DNA of 64,000 nucleotides. It comes from CALNBC01 sp040768925. GTDB taxonomy: Bacteria; Bacillota; Clostridia; Christensenellales; CALWSW01. The position numbers and the translations under genes are program-made. The DNA is taken from positions 248,001 through 312,000 of the forward strand of contig JAXGLZ010000002.1 of NCBI GenBank assembly GCA_040768925.1. Direction: 5' to 3'. Positions 7,553 to 15,832 of this stretch are shown here, piece after piece. The notes beneath the pieces are model-generated. The model ran no database searches. It saw only the letters and a program-made list of their open reading frames with translations, and was not told the DNA's origin. Each line of letters opens with the position of its first letter. Within the stretch, counting starts at the first letter, position 1.

Positions 7553-8143
7553 ATGGAGAAAAGCGGATTTTTCAATTCATCCGATGGTGATAGGGTTTAC
7601 GATGCAACGGACTTTGCGGCATATTTCGGAAGCCTTGTCTCCAATGGTATCTTTTATGCAACCGCGACAAACCTGCAGGTGTCACCCGAAACCGGCTTGG
7701 CGGTAAGTGTGGCAGCGGGAAGCGCGTGGATCAATGGCTACCGCTATGAAAATACGGATGCTCTGAACATGCTGCTGGTAACGGCAAATGGGAGCAATCC
7801 CCGTATTGACCGGATTGTGCTTCGTTTAAGTCAGATTAACCGGAGCATACGCCTTGCCGTTGTCACCGGAACGTCTGCCGTGACACCAGTCGCCCCCGCA
7901 CTGACGAGAACTAGCGACATTTATGAACTTGGAATTGCCGATGTGCTTATTCCGACAGCGGCGACTACCATAGCCGCAAACAACATCACCGATACCACCT
8001 ATACGGTGGCGAAGGGCGACACCCTTTGGGGCATCGCTCAGAAGCGCCTCGGCAATGGCACGCGGTATGCGGAGATTAAGGCATTGAACGGCCTAACCTC
8101 CGACACCATCTACGCTGGGCAGGTTTTGAAAATACCAAATTAG
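7553..8143 (+). CDS. Chimeric phage baseplate/receptor-binding protein with C-terminal LysM
   Basis: 196 residues after a strong GAGAGGAGG site. Residues 1-145 (MEKSGFFNSSDGDRVYDATD, FAAYFGSLVSNGIF, SAWINGYRY, RIDRIVLRL, IYELGIADVLIP) match the N-terminal domain of Siphoviridae-type upper baseplate or tail-fibre proteins. From about residue 148 the sequence becomes a LysM peptidoglycan-binding domain (YTVAKGDTLWGIAQKRLGNG, then YAGQVLKIPN), as found at the end of prophage endolysins. The join lies at ITDT|TYTVAKG. The fusion looks like a product of deletion between tail and lysis modules, yet the frame is intact. Confidence 0.7.
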   Translation: MEKSGFFNSSDGDRVYDATDFAAYFGSLVSNGIFYATATNLQVSPETGLAVSVAAGSAWINGYRYENTDALNMLLVTANGSNPRIDRIVLRLSQINRSIRLAVVTGTSAVTPVAPALTRTSDIYELGIADVLIPTAATTIAANNITDTTYTVAKGDTLWGIAQKRLGNGTRYAEIKALNGLTSDTIYAGQVLKIPN

Positions 8144-8195
8144 CGCGGGCGGGCCTTCCGGGGTCGCTCGTTTTGTTCCAAGGGAGGCTTGTATC

Positions 8196-8612
8196 ATGAC
8201 CGATATGGAAAAAGAGAAAATTCGCTATCTGCGTGGCGAGGGATTAGGATACAAGGCAATAGCCTCCCGGCTTGCCCTTTCTGAAAATACGGTAAAGAGC
8301 TTTTGCAGACGCAACGGCCTCTCCGGCGTGGCAGATAAGTGCATGGAGGGGCTTTGCCGTCATTGCGGAAAACCGCTGGCGTCCGGGCAAAGAGGCAAAC
8401 CGAAGAAGTTTTGCTCAGAAAGCTGCCGCCGCGCTTGGTGGAAATCTCACCCCTATTTGTCCGAGCAGCGCGCCTATTACCGGGCTGCCTGCGAGCAATG
8501 CGGCAAAGAGTTTGAGAGCTATGGAAACAAGAACCGGAAATATTGCGGTCATGCCTGCTATATCAAGGCCCGTTTCGGAAAGGAGGGCAGCTATGACGAG
8601 AGAACAATTTGA
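8196..8612 (+). CDS. HTH plus zinc-finger protein of recombinase modules
   Basis: 138 residues. An N-terminal HTH (KIRYLRGEGLGYKAIASRLA, then LSENTVKSFCRRNGL) is followed by two CxxC...CxxxC zinc clusters (CRHCGKPL...FCSESCRRAWW and CEQCGKEF...YCGHACYIKARFG). Proteins with this plan commonly precede serine recombinases in Clostridia elements and are often annotated as sigma-like or RNA polymerase-related. It overlaps the next gene by 20 bases and probably controls or assists the recombination module. Confidence 0.75.
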   Translation: MTDMEKEKIRYLRGEGLGYKAIASRLALSENTVKSFCRRNGLSGVADKCMEGLCRHCGKPLASGQRGKPKKFCSESCRRAWWKSHPYLSEQRAYYRAACEQCGKEFESYGNKNRKYCGHACYIKARFGKEGSYDERTI

Positions 8613-8754
8613 ACGCGAAAAAAAGTATCAGGCCGCCCTCGCGGTTGCCAAGGCCATGCTGAAAAAGGGCGTCATAAATGACGAGGATTACCGGAAAATC
8701 GAGGAGGTTCTTTGTACGAAATTTTGTCCTTTTCTTGGGACTTTCAAGGGCTGA
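8593..8754 (+). CDS. Short SHOCT-like protein
   Basis: 53 residues from ATG 8593 after AAGGAGGGCAGCT. MTREQFEREKKYQAALAVAK, then MLKKGVINDEDYRKIEEVL resembles the SHOCT motif (a short helix-turn with LKxxGxIxxxEY), found in small proteins placed just before large serine recombinases in Clostridia. Confidence 0.65.
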   Translation: MTREQFEREKKYQAALAVAKAMLKKGVINDEDYRKIEEVLCTKFCPFLGTFKG

Positions 8755-8814
8755 AAGCCTTGAAAGATAGCGGTGTCAAGGGTAAGCTGTGACACCAAGG
8801 AAGGAGGCTTTTAT

Positions 8815-10155
8815 ATGCAAAGAATCATTAAAAACATTACGCCGCTCGCCATCCGCGAGGCCGAATTACGGGCAAAACGCGTCGCCGCATATGCGCGGGT
8901 ATCCAGCGGAAAAGACGCCATGCTTCACTCGCTATCCGCACAGATCAGCCATTACAGCGGTTTGATACAGAAAACTCTCGGCTGGGAATACGCGGGTGTG
9001 TATGCCGACGAGGCCATTTCTGGCACCAAGAATATCCGCTCAGAGTTTCAACGGCTGCTCAATGATTGCCGGGCTGGTAAAATCGACATGATTATTACCA
9101 AGTCGGTTTCCCGCTTTGCCCGCAATACCCTGACTACCCTCCGAACCATACGGGAGCTCCGGGCGCTGAATGTGGACGTGTACTTTGAGGAACAGAACAT
9201 ACACACCCTTGGCGGGGATGGCGAATTATTGCTAACCCTTCTTGCGGTATACGCGCAGGAGGAGGCCCGCTCGGTTAGTGAAAATCAGAAGTGGCGCATC
9301 AAATCCAATTATGAGCAGGGCTTGCCTTGGAGTATCACTATGTATGGCTATAAGCTCGTCAATGGGGTTCTTGAAATCGTACCGGAGGAGGCGGAGATAC
9401 TCCGCCTTGCCGCAGATTTGTACCTTGAAGGGAACGGCGGAATCAAGCTCTCCCGCGCTTTATCTTGTGCGGGCGCTCGTGGCAAGCGCGGAGGCGAAAT
9501 GCGCGAGAATGTTATCCGGGGCCTGCTTTTCAATGAGAAAGTGGCCGGGGACATGCTCTTACAGAAAAAGTATGTCAATGATCCCATTGAAAAGAAGCTG
9601 TGTATCAATCGCGGAGAAAAACCGCAGTATTTCGTAACCAACAGCCACGAGCCCATTATCGACCGAGAAACGTATGAGCGCATTCTTGCAGAGCGGGAGC
9701 GCCGAGCCGCCAAATACCGTCCAGTGGAATCACGTGGGCCGCGTCAGATGTATCCGTTCACCGGAAAGATGGTCTGTGGGAAATGCGGAGCGCATTTTCG
9801 CCGGAAGATAGCCAACGCCAGAGGCAAGTACAGGCGGGCGATTTGGATATGTACCACCTTCAATACCAAGGGCAAAGCCTACTGCCCGTCGCAGCAGATA
9901 CCGGAAGATATTCTTTCTTCCGTTGCCGCTCGGGCATTGGGCATGACCGAATTTGACGAAGCGGTTTTCACCAAGATGGTCGTGGAAATCAGGGTGCCGG
10001 AAAATGGCACCCTGATTTTTATATTACGCGACGGCACCGAGATAACCGAAATATGGGAAAACAAATCGCGTCGGGATAGCTGGAGCCCGGAAATGAAGCA
10101 GCAGGCGCGAGAGCACGCCTTACGGCACAATCATCGGAAAGGGGGCGCGGAATAA
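8815..10155 (+). CDS. Large serine recombinase 1
   Basis: 446 residues from ATG 8815 (AGGAAGGAGG upstream). It has a resolvase-type catalytic domain with YARVS (Ser30) and ITKSVSRFARNT, a recombinase domain with GEKPQYFVTNSHEPII, and a zinc ribbon (CGKCGAHF ... CTTFNTKGKAYC). It lacks a long coiled coil and is shorter than its neighbour. The stop overlaps the second recombinase start by one base, so the two are translationally linked. The pair probably catalyses integration and excision of the element. Confidence 0.9.
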   Translation: MQRIIKNITPLAIREAELRAKRVAAYARVSSGKDAMLHSLSAQISHYSGLIQKTLGWEYAGVYADEAISGTKNIRSEFQRLLNDCRAGKIDMIITKSVSRFARNTLTTLRTIRELRALNVDVYFEEQNIHTLGGDGELLLTLLAVYAQEEARSVSENQKWRIKSNYEQGLPWSITMYGYKLVNGVLEIVPEEAEILRLAADLYLEGNGGIKLSRALSCAGARGKRGGEMRENVIRGLLFNEKVAGDMLLQKKYVNDPIEKKLCINRGEKPQYFVTNSHEPIIDRETYERILAERERRAAKYRPVESRGPRQMYPFTGKMVCGKCGAHFRRKIANARGKYRRAIWICTTFNTKGKAYCPSQQIPEDILSSVAARALGMTEFDEAVFTKMVVEIRVPENGTLIFILRDGTEITEIWENKSRRDSWSPEMKQQAREHALRHNHRKGGAE

Positions 10156-11774
10156 TGGCGAATACAGCGACAGCCCCTCGGGCCGTAACCATTATACCGG
10201 TAAAGATTGAAACCCTACCTTTCAATGTCATGAGCATGGCGGCCCACAAACGGGTGGCGGCTTATGCGCGGGTATCCACCAATACCGAGGAGCAGCTAAC
10301 CAGCTACGAGGCGCAGGTGGACTATTATACCCGCTATATTCAGTCCAAGGACGAATGGGAATATGTAAAGGTATACACCGACGAGGGTATTTCCGCGACG
10401 AGCACGAAAAAGCGTGACGGCTTCAACGACATGGTAAATGACGCGCTTGCCGGAAAAATCGACCTCATTATCACAAAATCAGTTTCGCGCTTTGCGCGCA
10501 ATACTGTGGATACCCTAACCACCGTGCGCAAGCTCAAAGAAAAGGGCGTCGAGGTGTATTTTGAAAAAGAAAACATTTATACCCTCGACAGCAAGGGCGA
10601 GCTCCTTATTACTATTATGAGCTCGCTGGCACAGGAAGAAAGCCGCTCCATTTCCGAGAATGTGACGTGGGGCCAGCGCAAACGCTTTGCGGACGGGAAA
10701 GTAAGCCTTCCGTATAAACGGTTCCTGGGCTATAAAAAAGGCCCGGACGGCTTACCCGTTATTGTTGAGGAAGAAGCGGAGATAGTACGGCTCATTTATC
10801 GGCTTTTCCTTTATGGGAAATCGCCCTCCTTTATTGCCTCCATGCTTACAGACGAGGGCATTCTGACGCCAGGCGGCAAGGCCAACTGGCGGCCTAATGG
10901 GGTTATCAGTATCCTTACTAACGAGAAATACAAAGGTGATGCCATTTTGCAGAAGAAATTCACCGTGGATTTCCTCACGAAAAAGCAGAAGGTCAATGAA
11001 GGCGAGGTGCCGCAATACTACGTCGCCAACAGCCACCCGGCTATCATTGAGCCGGAGATATTCGACCTTGTGCAATACGAGCTAAAACAGCGTAAGGAAT
11101 CGGGCCGGTGGACGAGCAGCGCCCACTGTTTCTCGGGGAAAATCTTCTGCGGGGAATGCGGCGGCCTATATGGCAGCAAGGTCTGGCACAGCAACAGCCA
11201 ATACCGCCGCATGGTATGGCAATGTAACGAAAAGCACCGGGGCGGCGAGAAATGCCGGGTCACGCATTTAACGGACGAGCAGATACAGGCGGCGTTCCTT
11301 GCGGCCTTCAATCGCCTGTTGGATAGTAAAGCGGAAATTCTGGCGGCCTATGACGAGATAATCCGCGTTTTGACCGACAACACAGCCCTTGACGCCGAGA
11401 GCGCCGAGCTTCAAGGCGAATGTGATGTGGTAATGGAATTGACGCGTAAATGCGTACAGGAGAACGCGCAGACCGCCCTCGACCAAGAGGAATACCGGCG
11501 GCGCTATACCGCATTGACAGAGCGTTACGCGGCGGCCCGCGCCCGGATGACCGAAATAGACGCTCTGCGTCTTGAACGTACCGCCAAACGAGCAAACATC
11601 ATGCGCTTTTTGAAAATGCTTGTAAAGCAGGGCGACCTCATAACGGAGTTTGACGAGGAGCTTTGGTATATCACGGTGGAATCGGTGACGGTTTATGCCG
11701 ACCAGCGCCTGTTACTCACATTCAGGGATGGCTCCGAGATTTCAATAGAACCGGATATATGGAAGGTCGCATAA
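10155..11774 (+). CDS. Large serine recombinase 2
   Basis: 539 residues. The catalytic domain has RVAAYARVST (Ser41), DEGISATSTKKRDGFNDMV and ITKSVSRFARNTVDTLTTVR. Then come a recombinase domain (YYVANSHPAIIEPEIF), a zinc ribbon (CGECGGLYGSKVW ... WQCNEKHRGGEKCRVTHL), a coiled coil and a C-terminal domain ending LLTFRDGSEISIE. All catalytic motifs are intact. Tandem large serine recombinases occur in other Gram-positive elements, where two proteins may act together; here the partner is the gene just upstream. Confidence 0.92.
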   Translation: MANTATAPRAVTIIPVKIETLPFNVMSMAAHKRVAAYARVSTNTEEQLTSYEAQVDYYTRYIQSKDEWEYVKVYTDEGISATSTKKRDGFNDMVNDALAGKIDLIITKSVSRFARNTVDTLTTVRKLKEKGVEVYFEKENIYTLDSKGELLITIMSSLAQEESRSISENVTWGQRKRFADGKVSLPYKRFLGYKKGPDGLPVIVEEEAEIVRLIYRLFLYGKSPSFIASMLTDEGILTPGGKANWRPNGVISILTNEKYKGDAILQKKFTVDFLTKKQKVNEGEVPQYYVANSHPAIIEPEIFDLVQYELKQRKESGRWTSSAHCFSGKIFCGECGGLYGSKVWHSNSQYRRMVWQCNEKHRGGEKCRVTHLTDEQIQAAFLAAFNRLLDSKAEILAAYDEIIRVLTDNTALDAESAELQGECDVVMELTRKCVQENAQTALDQEEYRRRYTALTERYAAARARMTEIDALRLERTAKRANIMRFLKMLVKQGDLITEFDEELWYITVESVTVYADQRLLLTFRDGSEISIEPDIWKVA

Positions 11775-11792
11775 AGTAAATACGGATAGAAG

Positions 11793-11831
11793 AAGCCCGC
11801 AGGTTCTACGATAGAGCCTGCGGGCTTTTTT
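11793..11831 (+). terminator. Terminator after the recombinases
   Basis: AAGCCCGCAGGTTC and GAGCCTGCGGGCTT form a stem followed by six Ts. Its core stem matches the terminator at 465-507. Confidence 0.85.
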
Positions 11832-11966
11832 ATGTCTTAGTGTTGCCCATATCTTCTTATCTGTAAACTGTTTGATAGGCACTTGTATGTCCATATGTCC
11901 TATGATAACACAGGTAAGGACGCGCTGTGTACGCGTTAATACAACAAAGAAAGAGGGTCATCACCA

Positions 11967-12227
11967 ATGAACAGAAAAAAGGGATTCACGCACATCTTTG
12001 AGAGAATAGCATCAGAGCATAATACCACGGTGGAGGAAGTCCGCCGAGAAATGGAGGCCGCTATACGGGCAGGGTTCAATAACCCCGACCCTAAGGTGCA
12101 GGCACAATGGGCCAAGATACCTCGAAAGGGAGACATACCGACGCCGGATGAATTGATTACCTACGTCGTCCGGCAAGCGAAGCAAAATGACGCCGAAGCC
12201 CTGCTCCGGCGTTATCTTTTATGGTAG
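11967..12227 (+). CDS. Stand-alone Spo0A C-terminal-like small protein (copy 2)
   Basis: 86 residues, the same length as the protein at 875-1135 and largely identical to it (TTVEEVRREME, AIRAGFNNPDPKV, QWAKIP, GDIPTPDELITYVVR, LLRRYLLW). The upstream AAAGAAAGAGG and flanks are also similar, so a segment was duplicated within the element. It may be a small DNA-binding protein related to the Spo0A output domain; target and role are unknown. Confidence 0.65.
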   Translation: MNRKKGFTHIFERIASEHNTTVEEVRREMEAAIRAGFNNPDPKVQAQWAKIPRKGDIPTPDELITYVVRQAKQNDAEALLRRYLLW

Positions 12228-12238
12228 ACAAAAACAGG

Positions 12239-12272
12239 AGGCTGCGTAGGTGCTTATACGCAGCCTTTTTGT
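12239..12272 (+). terminator. Terminator before the defence operon
   Basis: AGGCTGCGTA and TACGCAGCCT form a 10-bp stem followed by TTTTTG. It isolates the CBASS operon from the upstream genes. Confidence 0.85.
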
Positions 12273-12317
12273 TTGCAGAAAATGCGGAATAAGCAAGAAT
12301 CAATACCCTTATGATAC

Positions 12318-12346
12318 TTGCTATTATTCGTTGTTTCGTATATAAT
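12318..12346 (+). promoter_or_regulatory. Promoter of the HTH-CBASS operon
   Basis: TTGCTA (12318-12323) and a perfect TATAAT (12341-12346) are separated by 17 bases. The HTH start codon is 34 bases downstream of the -10 element, after TTCGAGGTGACTTA. No other promoter is obvious before the CD-NTase gene. Confidence 0.65.
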
Positions 12347-12379
12347 GTATTTGGTAATACATTCCTTCGAGGTGACTTA

Positions 12380-12553
12380 ATGGAGTATATCACAGCAAAA
12401 GAAGCTGCGGAAAAATGGGGCATATCACAACGTAGAGTACAAATTTTGTGCGAACAAGAAAGAATAGAGGGGGCGGTGCGTTTGGGTTGGGTTTGGGCTA
12501 TTCCAAGAGATGCAGTAAAACCTAAGGATCGCAGGCTTAAAGCGGATACGTAA
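12380..12553 (+). CDS. Small helix-turn-helix protein (AlpA/MerR-like) at the head of the CBASS operon
   Basis: 57 residues from ATG 12380. MEYITAKEAAEKWGISQRRV, then QILCEQERIEGAVRLGWVWA and IPRDAVKPKD is the winged HTH pattern of helix-turn-helix 'DNA-binding' microproteins (DUF-type excisionase/AlpA fold). It lies 23 bases before the CD-NTase and shares its promoter. It may autoregulate the defence operon; alternatively it belongs to the element's excision functions. Confidence 0.75.
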   Translation: MEYITAKEAAEKWGISQRRVQILCEQERIEGAVRLGWVWAIPRDAVKPKDRRLKADT

Positions 12554-12576
12554 TAAAATAGTAAGGAGATGTAATC

Positions 12577-13584
12577 ATGTTGAATTTACAAAAGGAATTT
12601 TTGGATTTTCACGAAAACATAAAGTTATCTGATGAGAACGCTACACTCAGAGAAAAAAGAGAGATTTTACTTAACAAGTTGTCGGAGAATATTTGTGAAG
12701 AAGCAGCTACATATACGACGTTTAACCAAGGAAGTTATGCAATGGGGACTGGAATCAAGCCGGAAGATGATGATTACGATATTGACGTAGGTATTAAATT
12801 TGATATAAATAAGGACGATTATTCTGATCCCGTCAAAGTTAAGAAATGGGTTAGAGACGCTCTAGAAGGCCACACCAAAAGCGTAAAAATTCGACGTTCC
12901 TGTGTTACGGTAACATACCAGAAAGATAATGAGCCGATATACCATGTGGATTTTGCGATCTATGCTGGTTTGAACAATGATGGCAAGTTATATATCGCTA
13001 AAGGTAAAGAATTTTCAGATGATGAAAACAAAAAGTGGGAAGTCTCTGACCCTCAAGGATTAATTACAACAATTAAAAACAAACACAAAGACGATGATGC
13101 AAAACAATTCCGTAGAATAATTAGGTATCTTAAAAAATGGAGAACTCATAACTTTTCATCGGATGGGAATGAGGCTCCTACAGGAATCAGCCTTACTATT
13201 CTTGCATATGACCTTTATTCTGTTTTCAAAACATTTGATTGGTCACAACAAAAAAATGTCTACGATGATTTTTCGGCTCTATATAATTTAGCAGTAAGTA
13301 TAAAAAACTCATTTAGTTATATCTGGAATAATGAGGATTCGGAATGGTATCATACCATCTCAACAACTTTGCCAGTTGAACCTTCTAACAATCTTTTTGA
13401 TAAGATGACAGATAAACAAATGAATCGTTTTTATCAAAAAATCGAAACATTAGTAAACAAGTTAGATGATGTAAAAAAGAAAGATAAACGCTCGGACGCT
13501 TGTGCTATTTTAATAAATTTGTTCGGAGATGAATTCCCTTCTACCGTTGATAAAAGCATGGTCGGAACTTCTGAATCGGCATAA
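12577..13584 (+). CDS. CBASS CD-NTase (cyclic oligonucleotide synthase)
   Basis: 335 residues, preceded by GTAAGGAGATGTAATC. The nucleotidyltransferase motif QGSYAMGTGIKPEDDDYDID contains Gly52-Ser53 and metal ligands Asp68 and Asp70; the third acidic residue is Asp125 in YHVDFAIY. The rest fits the helical OAS1-like C-terminal domain (DAKQFRRIIRYLKKWR). It should make a cyclic di- or trinucleotide on phage infection. The C-terminus ends in TSESA, a flexible tail of the type that Cap2 joins to target proteins. The clade and product cannot be told by eye. The gene is AT-rich compared with the host. Confidence 0.9.
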   Translation: MLNLQKEFLDFHENIKLSDENATLREKREILLNKLSENICEEAATYTTFNQGSYAMGTGIKPEDDDYDIDVGIKFDINKDDYSDPVKVKKWVRDALEGHTKSVKIRRSCVTVTYQKDNEPIYHVDFAIYAGLNNDGKLYIAKGKEFSDDENKKWEVSDPQGLITTIKNKHKDDDAKQFRRIIRYLKKWRTHNFSSDGNEAPTGISLTILAYDLYSVFKTFDWSQQKNVYDDFSALYNLAVSIKNSFSYIWNNEDSEWYHTISTTLPVEPSNNLFDKMTDKQMNRFYQKIETLVNKLDDVKKKDKRSDACAILINLFGDEFPSTVDKSMVGTSESA

Positions 13585-13594
13585 GGGTTTATTA

Positions 13595-15319
13595 ATGAAC
13601 AATGAAAATATATTAAAAATTATTCAAAATCTTAATCAAAAGCGTACAGTCAATTTTACGCTTTGTGAAGTTACCAAACCAGAGTATTCACAAGAATACT
13701 CTGGTTTGGTAACACTTGCAAATTATGAAACTGTCAGTCTTAATATTGCATTTTGCGCCCATTTCCCCTTATCTTTACCTAAAATATACGTAAAAGATAA
13801 TACTTCGTTTCGTGCTCATGTGGGCTCTGATGGCAAAATATGCTTATTTGATTCTAGTTCTGTTCTTATTAAGCAAAATATGGCCGACCAAATATTGATA
13901 GACTGTTTTGATCGAGCAATACAGATATTAAATATAAATCCCGGTAGTAAAGAGTATAATGATGAAGTTTGCCGAGAATTTGACTCCTATTGGTTTTCTG
14001 TAATGGCAAAAAAAACATACTCTTGCCTTGACGTTCATGATATCCAATTTGCTGAGTATCCTATGATTATCTCTAAAGGTGTAAGTGTTGTTGCTGCAAC
14101 GAAAAATGAAGCAGAAGTTATTCTTAAGAATAATTTTGGAGTTCCAATTAACGAAGATACATTCGACAGAAAATGCATTGTAATTAGAATTCGAGATGGC
14201 AGCAATATGATACCTTTAGCAAAGTCATTTAAATGGAGTGCTGTTAGAAGATATGTAATTGAAAACACATCATCATCTGTCAAAAGAGCATTTAAGAAGT
14301 TTCTTAACAAAAATGTCAAGCATATAGTACGATACCTACTATTAATATATCCTACAAAAGAGGGTGAAATATTATTTGGTTTTCGCTTAGAGTTTAATAA
14401 CGCCAGATCTAGTAAAATTGAAAATTCATCAAGTTGTAAGGTTGAGAATACTTTCTGTGAAAGAATTGATTATAACTACTTGCTAGTTAGGGGAGGCGCA
14501 ACACCTATCCTTAAAAACAAAAATGTATTGCTTCTAGGCTGTGGTTCAATAGGAGGATATATTGCAAACAACATTTGTCAAAGCGGTGCTACAAACCTTG
14601 ACATTTTGGATGATGATATTTTTCAGGCTGGAAATGTTCATAGACACTGGCTAGGTTTCGACTGTATACACCCTAATAAAATAAGATACAAATCGGACTT
14701 AGTGAAAGAAAAATTAGAAAACAAATATCCGTATGTAGATATTGATTCCCTGAATTTTATTGATCGCAAAGTTGAAACGTTTTTAGCTGATATAAGCAGA
14801 CTGAAACATTATGATCTAATAATATCTGCATTGGGAGAGCCCACACTCAATTTGGAAATTAACAAATTGTTATATGAGCACTCAATTACTGTACCGTTCC
14901 TATGTTGTTTCAATGAGCCTTACGGTATTGGTGGGCACGTTATAGTGGTTAATTTGGATAGAAAGTCTTGTCTACAGTGCCTATACACAGATTTAATATC
15001 AAGCGAAATTATATCATTTAGAGGAAGTTTAGTTGCGCCAAATCAAAACTTTAAAAAAAACGTATCGGGATGCAGTAGTTCATTTGTCCCATATAGTTGC
15101 ATTGATTCTCAGCAAACAGCTATACTCGCTACCAGAAAATCTATAGACATATTAGAAGGTCACCTAACCAAGAATATGTTATATTCTTGGTTAGGTGTTG
15201 CGGACAATTTTATAGATCAAGGCTATATTCTTTCGGCGCAATACTTAAATAACACAGAAAAAAGTTTTATATCCATTGATACCTTTGCAAATCCAAATTG
15301 TCCAGTGTGTAAAAATTAA
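13595..15319 (+). CDS. cap2: Cap2: E2-E1 fusion that conjugates the CD-NTase
   Basis: 574 residues from ATG 13595, 10 bases after the CD-NTase stop. Residues 1-140 form an E2/UBC-like domain with the candidate catalytic Cys83 (HVGSDGKICLFDSS). Residues 300-574 form a ThiF/E1 domain with the nucleotide-binding LLGCGSIGG (315-321), the candidate catalytic Cys493 (NVSGCSSSFVPY) and four zinc-ligand cysteines (CLQC at 459/462, CPVC near the C-terminus). This is the Cap2 layout of type II CBASS, which links the CD-NTase C-terminus to a target and raises its activity. Two long perfect inverted repeats lie inside the coding region (see 13,670 and 15,161). Confidence 0.9.
   Translation: MNNENILKIIQNLNQKRTVNFTLCEVTKPEYSQEYSGLVTLANYETVSLNIAFCAHFPLSLPKIYVKDNTSFRAHVGSDGKICLFDSSSVLIKQNMADQILIDCFDRAIQILNINPGSKEYNDEVCREFDSYWFSVMAKKTYSCLDVHDIQFAEYPMIISKGVSVVAATKNEAEVILKNNFGVPINEDTFDRKCIVIRIRDGSNMIPLAKSFKWSAVRRYVIENTSSSVKRAFKKFLNKNVKHIVRYLLLIYPTKEGEILFGFRLEFNNARSSKIENSSSCKVENTFCERIDYNYLLVRGGATPILKNKNVLLLGCGSIGGYIANNICQSGATNLDILDDDIFQAGNVHRHWLGFDCIHPNKIRYKSDLVKEKLENKYPYVDIDSLNFIDRKVETFLADISRLKHYDLIISALGEPTLNLEINKLLYEHSITVPFLCCFNEPYGIGGHVIVVNLDRKSCLQCLYTDLISSEIISFRGSLVAPNQNFKKNVSGCSSSFVPYSCIDSQQTAILATRKSIDILEGHLTKNMLYSWLGVADNFIDQGYILSAQYLNNTEKSFISIDTFANPNCPVCKN
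13670..13713. repeat. 20-bp perfect inverted repeat inside cap2 (5' part)
   Basis: GTTACCAAACCAGAGTATTC (13670-13689) and its exact complement (13694-13713) are separated by four bases (ACAA). The hairpin lies 75 bases after the cap2 start codon and in frame encodes VTKPEYSQEYSGLVT. Confidence 0.9.
15161..15197. repeat. 17-bp perfect inverted repeat inside cap2 (3' part)
   Basis: CACCTAACCAAGAATAT (15161-15177) and ATATTCTTGGTTAGGTG (15181-15197) have a three-base loop. It falls in the coding sequence for HLTKNMLYSWLGV. Confidence 0.9.
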
Positions 15320-15334
15320 AAGGGAGCGTGTCAA

Positions 15335-15793
15335 ATGGATTATAGATATAATGATGAAGTTCTCCTCTCAATTAATGAGACTGTATATAATAAATTTCTA
15401 GAGTATATGAAGAACTATAATTTTACTATAGAAAGTGGTGGTATAATAGCGGGAACCCTTGAGCCATCTTATAAACGTATAGTAGCTACAGATATAACGG
15501 AGCCTCAAGTGCAAGATAGATGTTCGGCCTTTGCATATAAACGATCGAAGTTTGGTCATCAAGAAATAATGGATAGCTTATGGGAAAACTCTAAAAACTC
15601 TAAAACATATATAGGCGAATGGCATACGCATAATCAACAAGTTCCACAGCCTTCATTCATTGATCGTAGAAATTGGCTCAATATATCTCGTCGCAGGCAA
15701 AACTCAAATTGGCTTTTTTTTATTATTATCGGTACCAAACAAATAGGGGTCTGGACTATATCAAATGGAAAAATTGTAGAAATGACAATTTAA
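15335..15793 (+). CDS. cap3: Cap3: JAB/MPN isopeptidase of type II CBASS
   Basis: 152 residues, after AAAAGGGAGCGTGTCAA. It has the JAMM active site: Glu33 (TIESGGIIAG), His97 and His99 (EWHTHNQQVPQPSFID), Ser107 and Asp110. Cap3 enzymes remove the CD-NTase from its conjugate and so oppose Cap2. It sits 15 bases after cap2 and 39 bases before the effector gene. Confidence 0.9.
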   Translation: MDYRYNDEVLLSINETVYNKFLEYMKNYNFTIESGGIIAGTLEPSYKRIVATDITEPQVQDRCSAFAYKRSKFGHQEIMDSLWENSKNSKTYIGEWHTHNQQVPQPSFIDRRNWLNISRRRQNSNWLFFIIIGTKQIGVWTISNGKIVEMTI

Positions 15794-15832
15794 AAATCAA
15801 AGTTACAAATGATTATTCGGGAGGGAGCTTAT

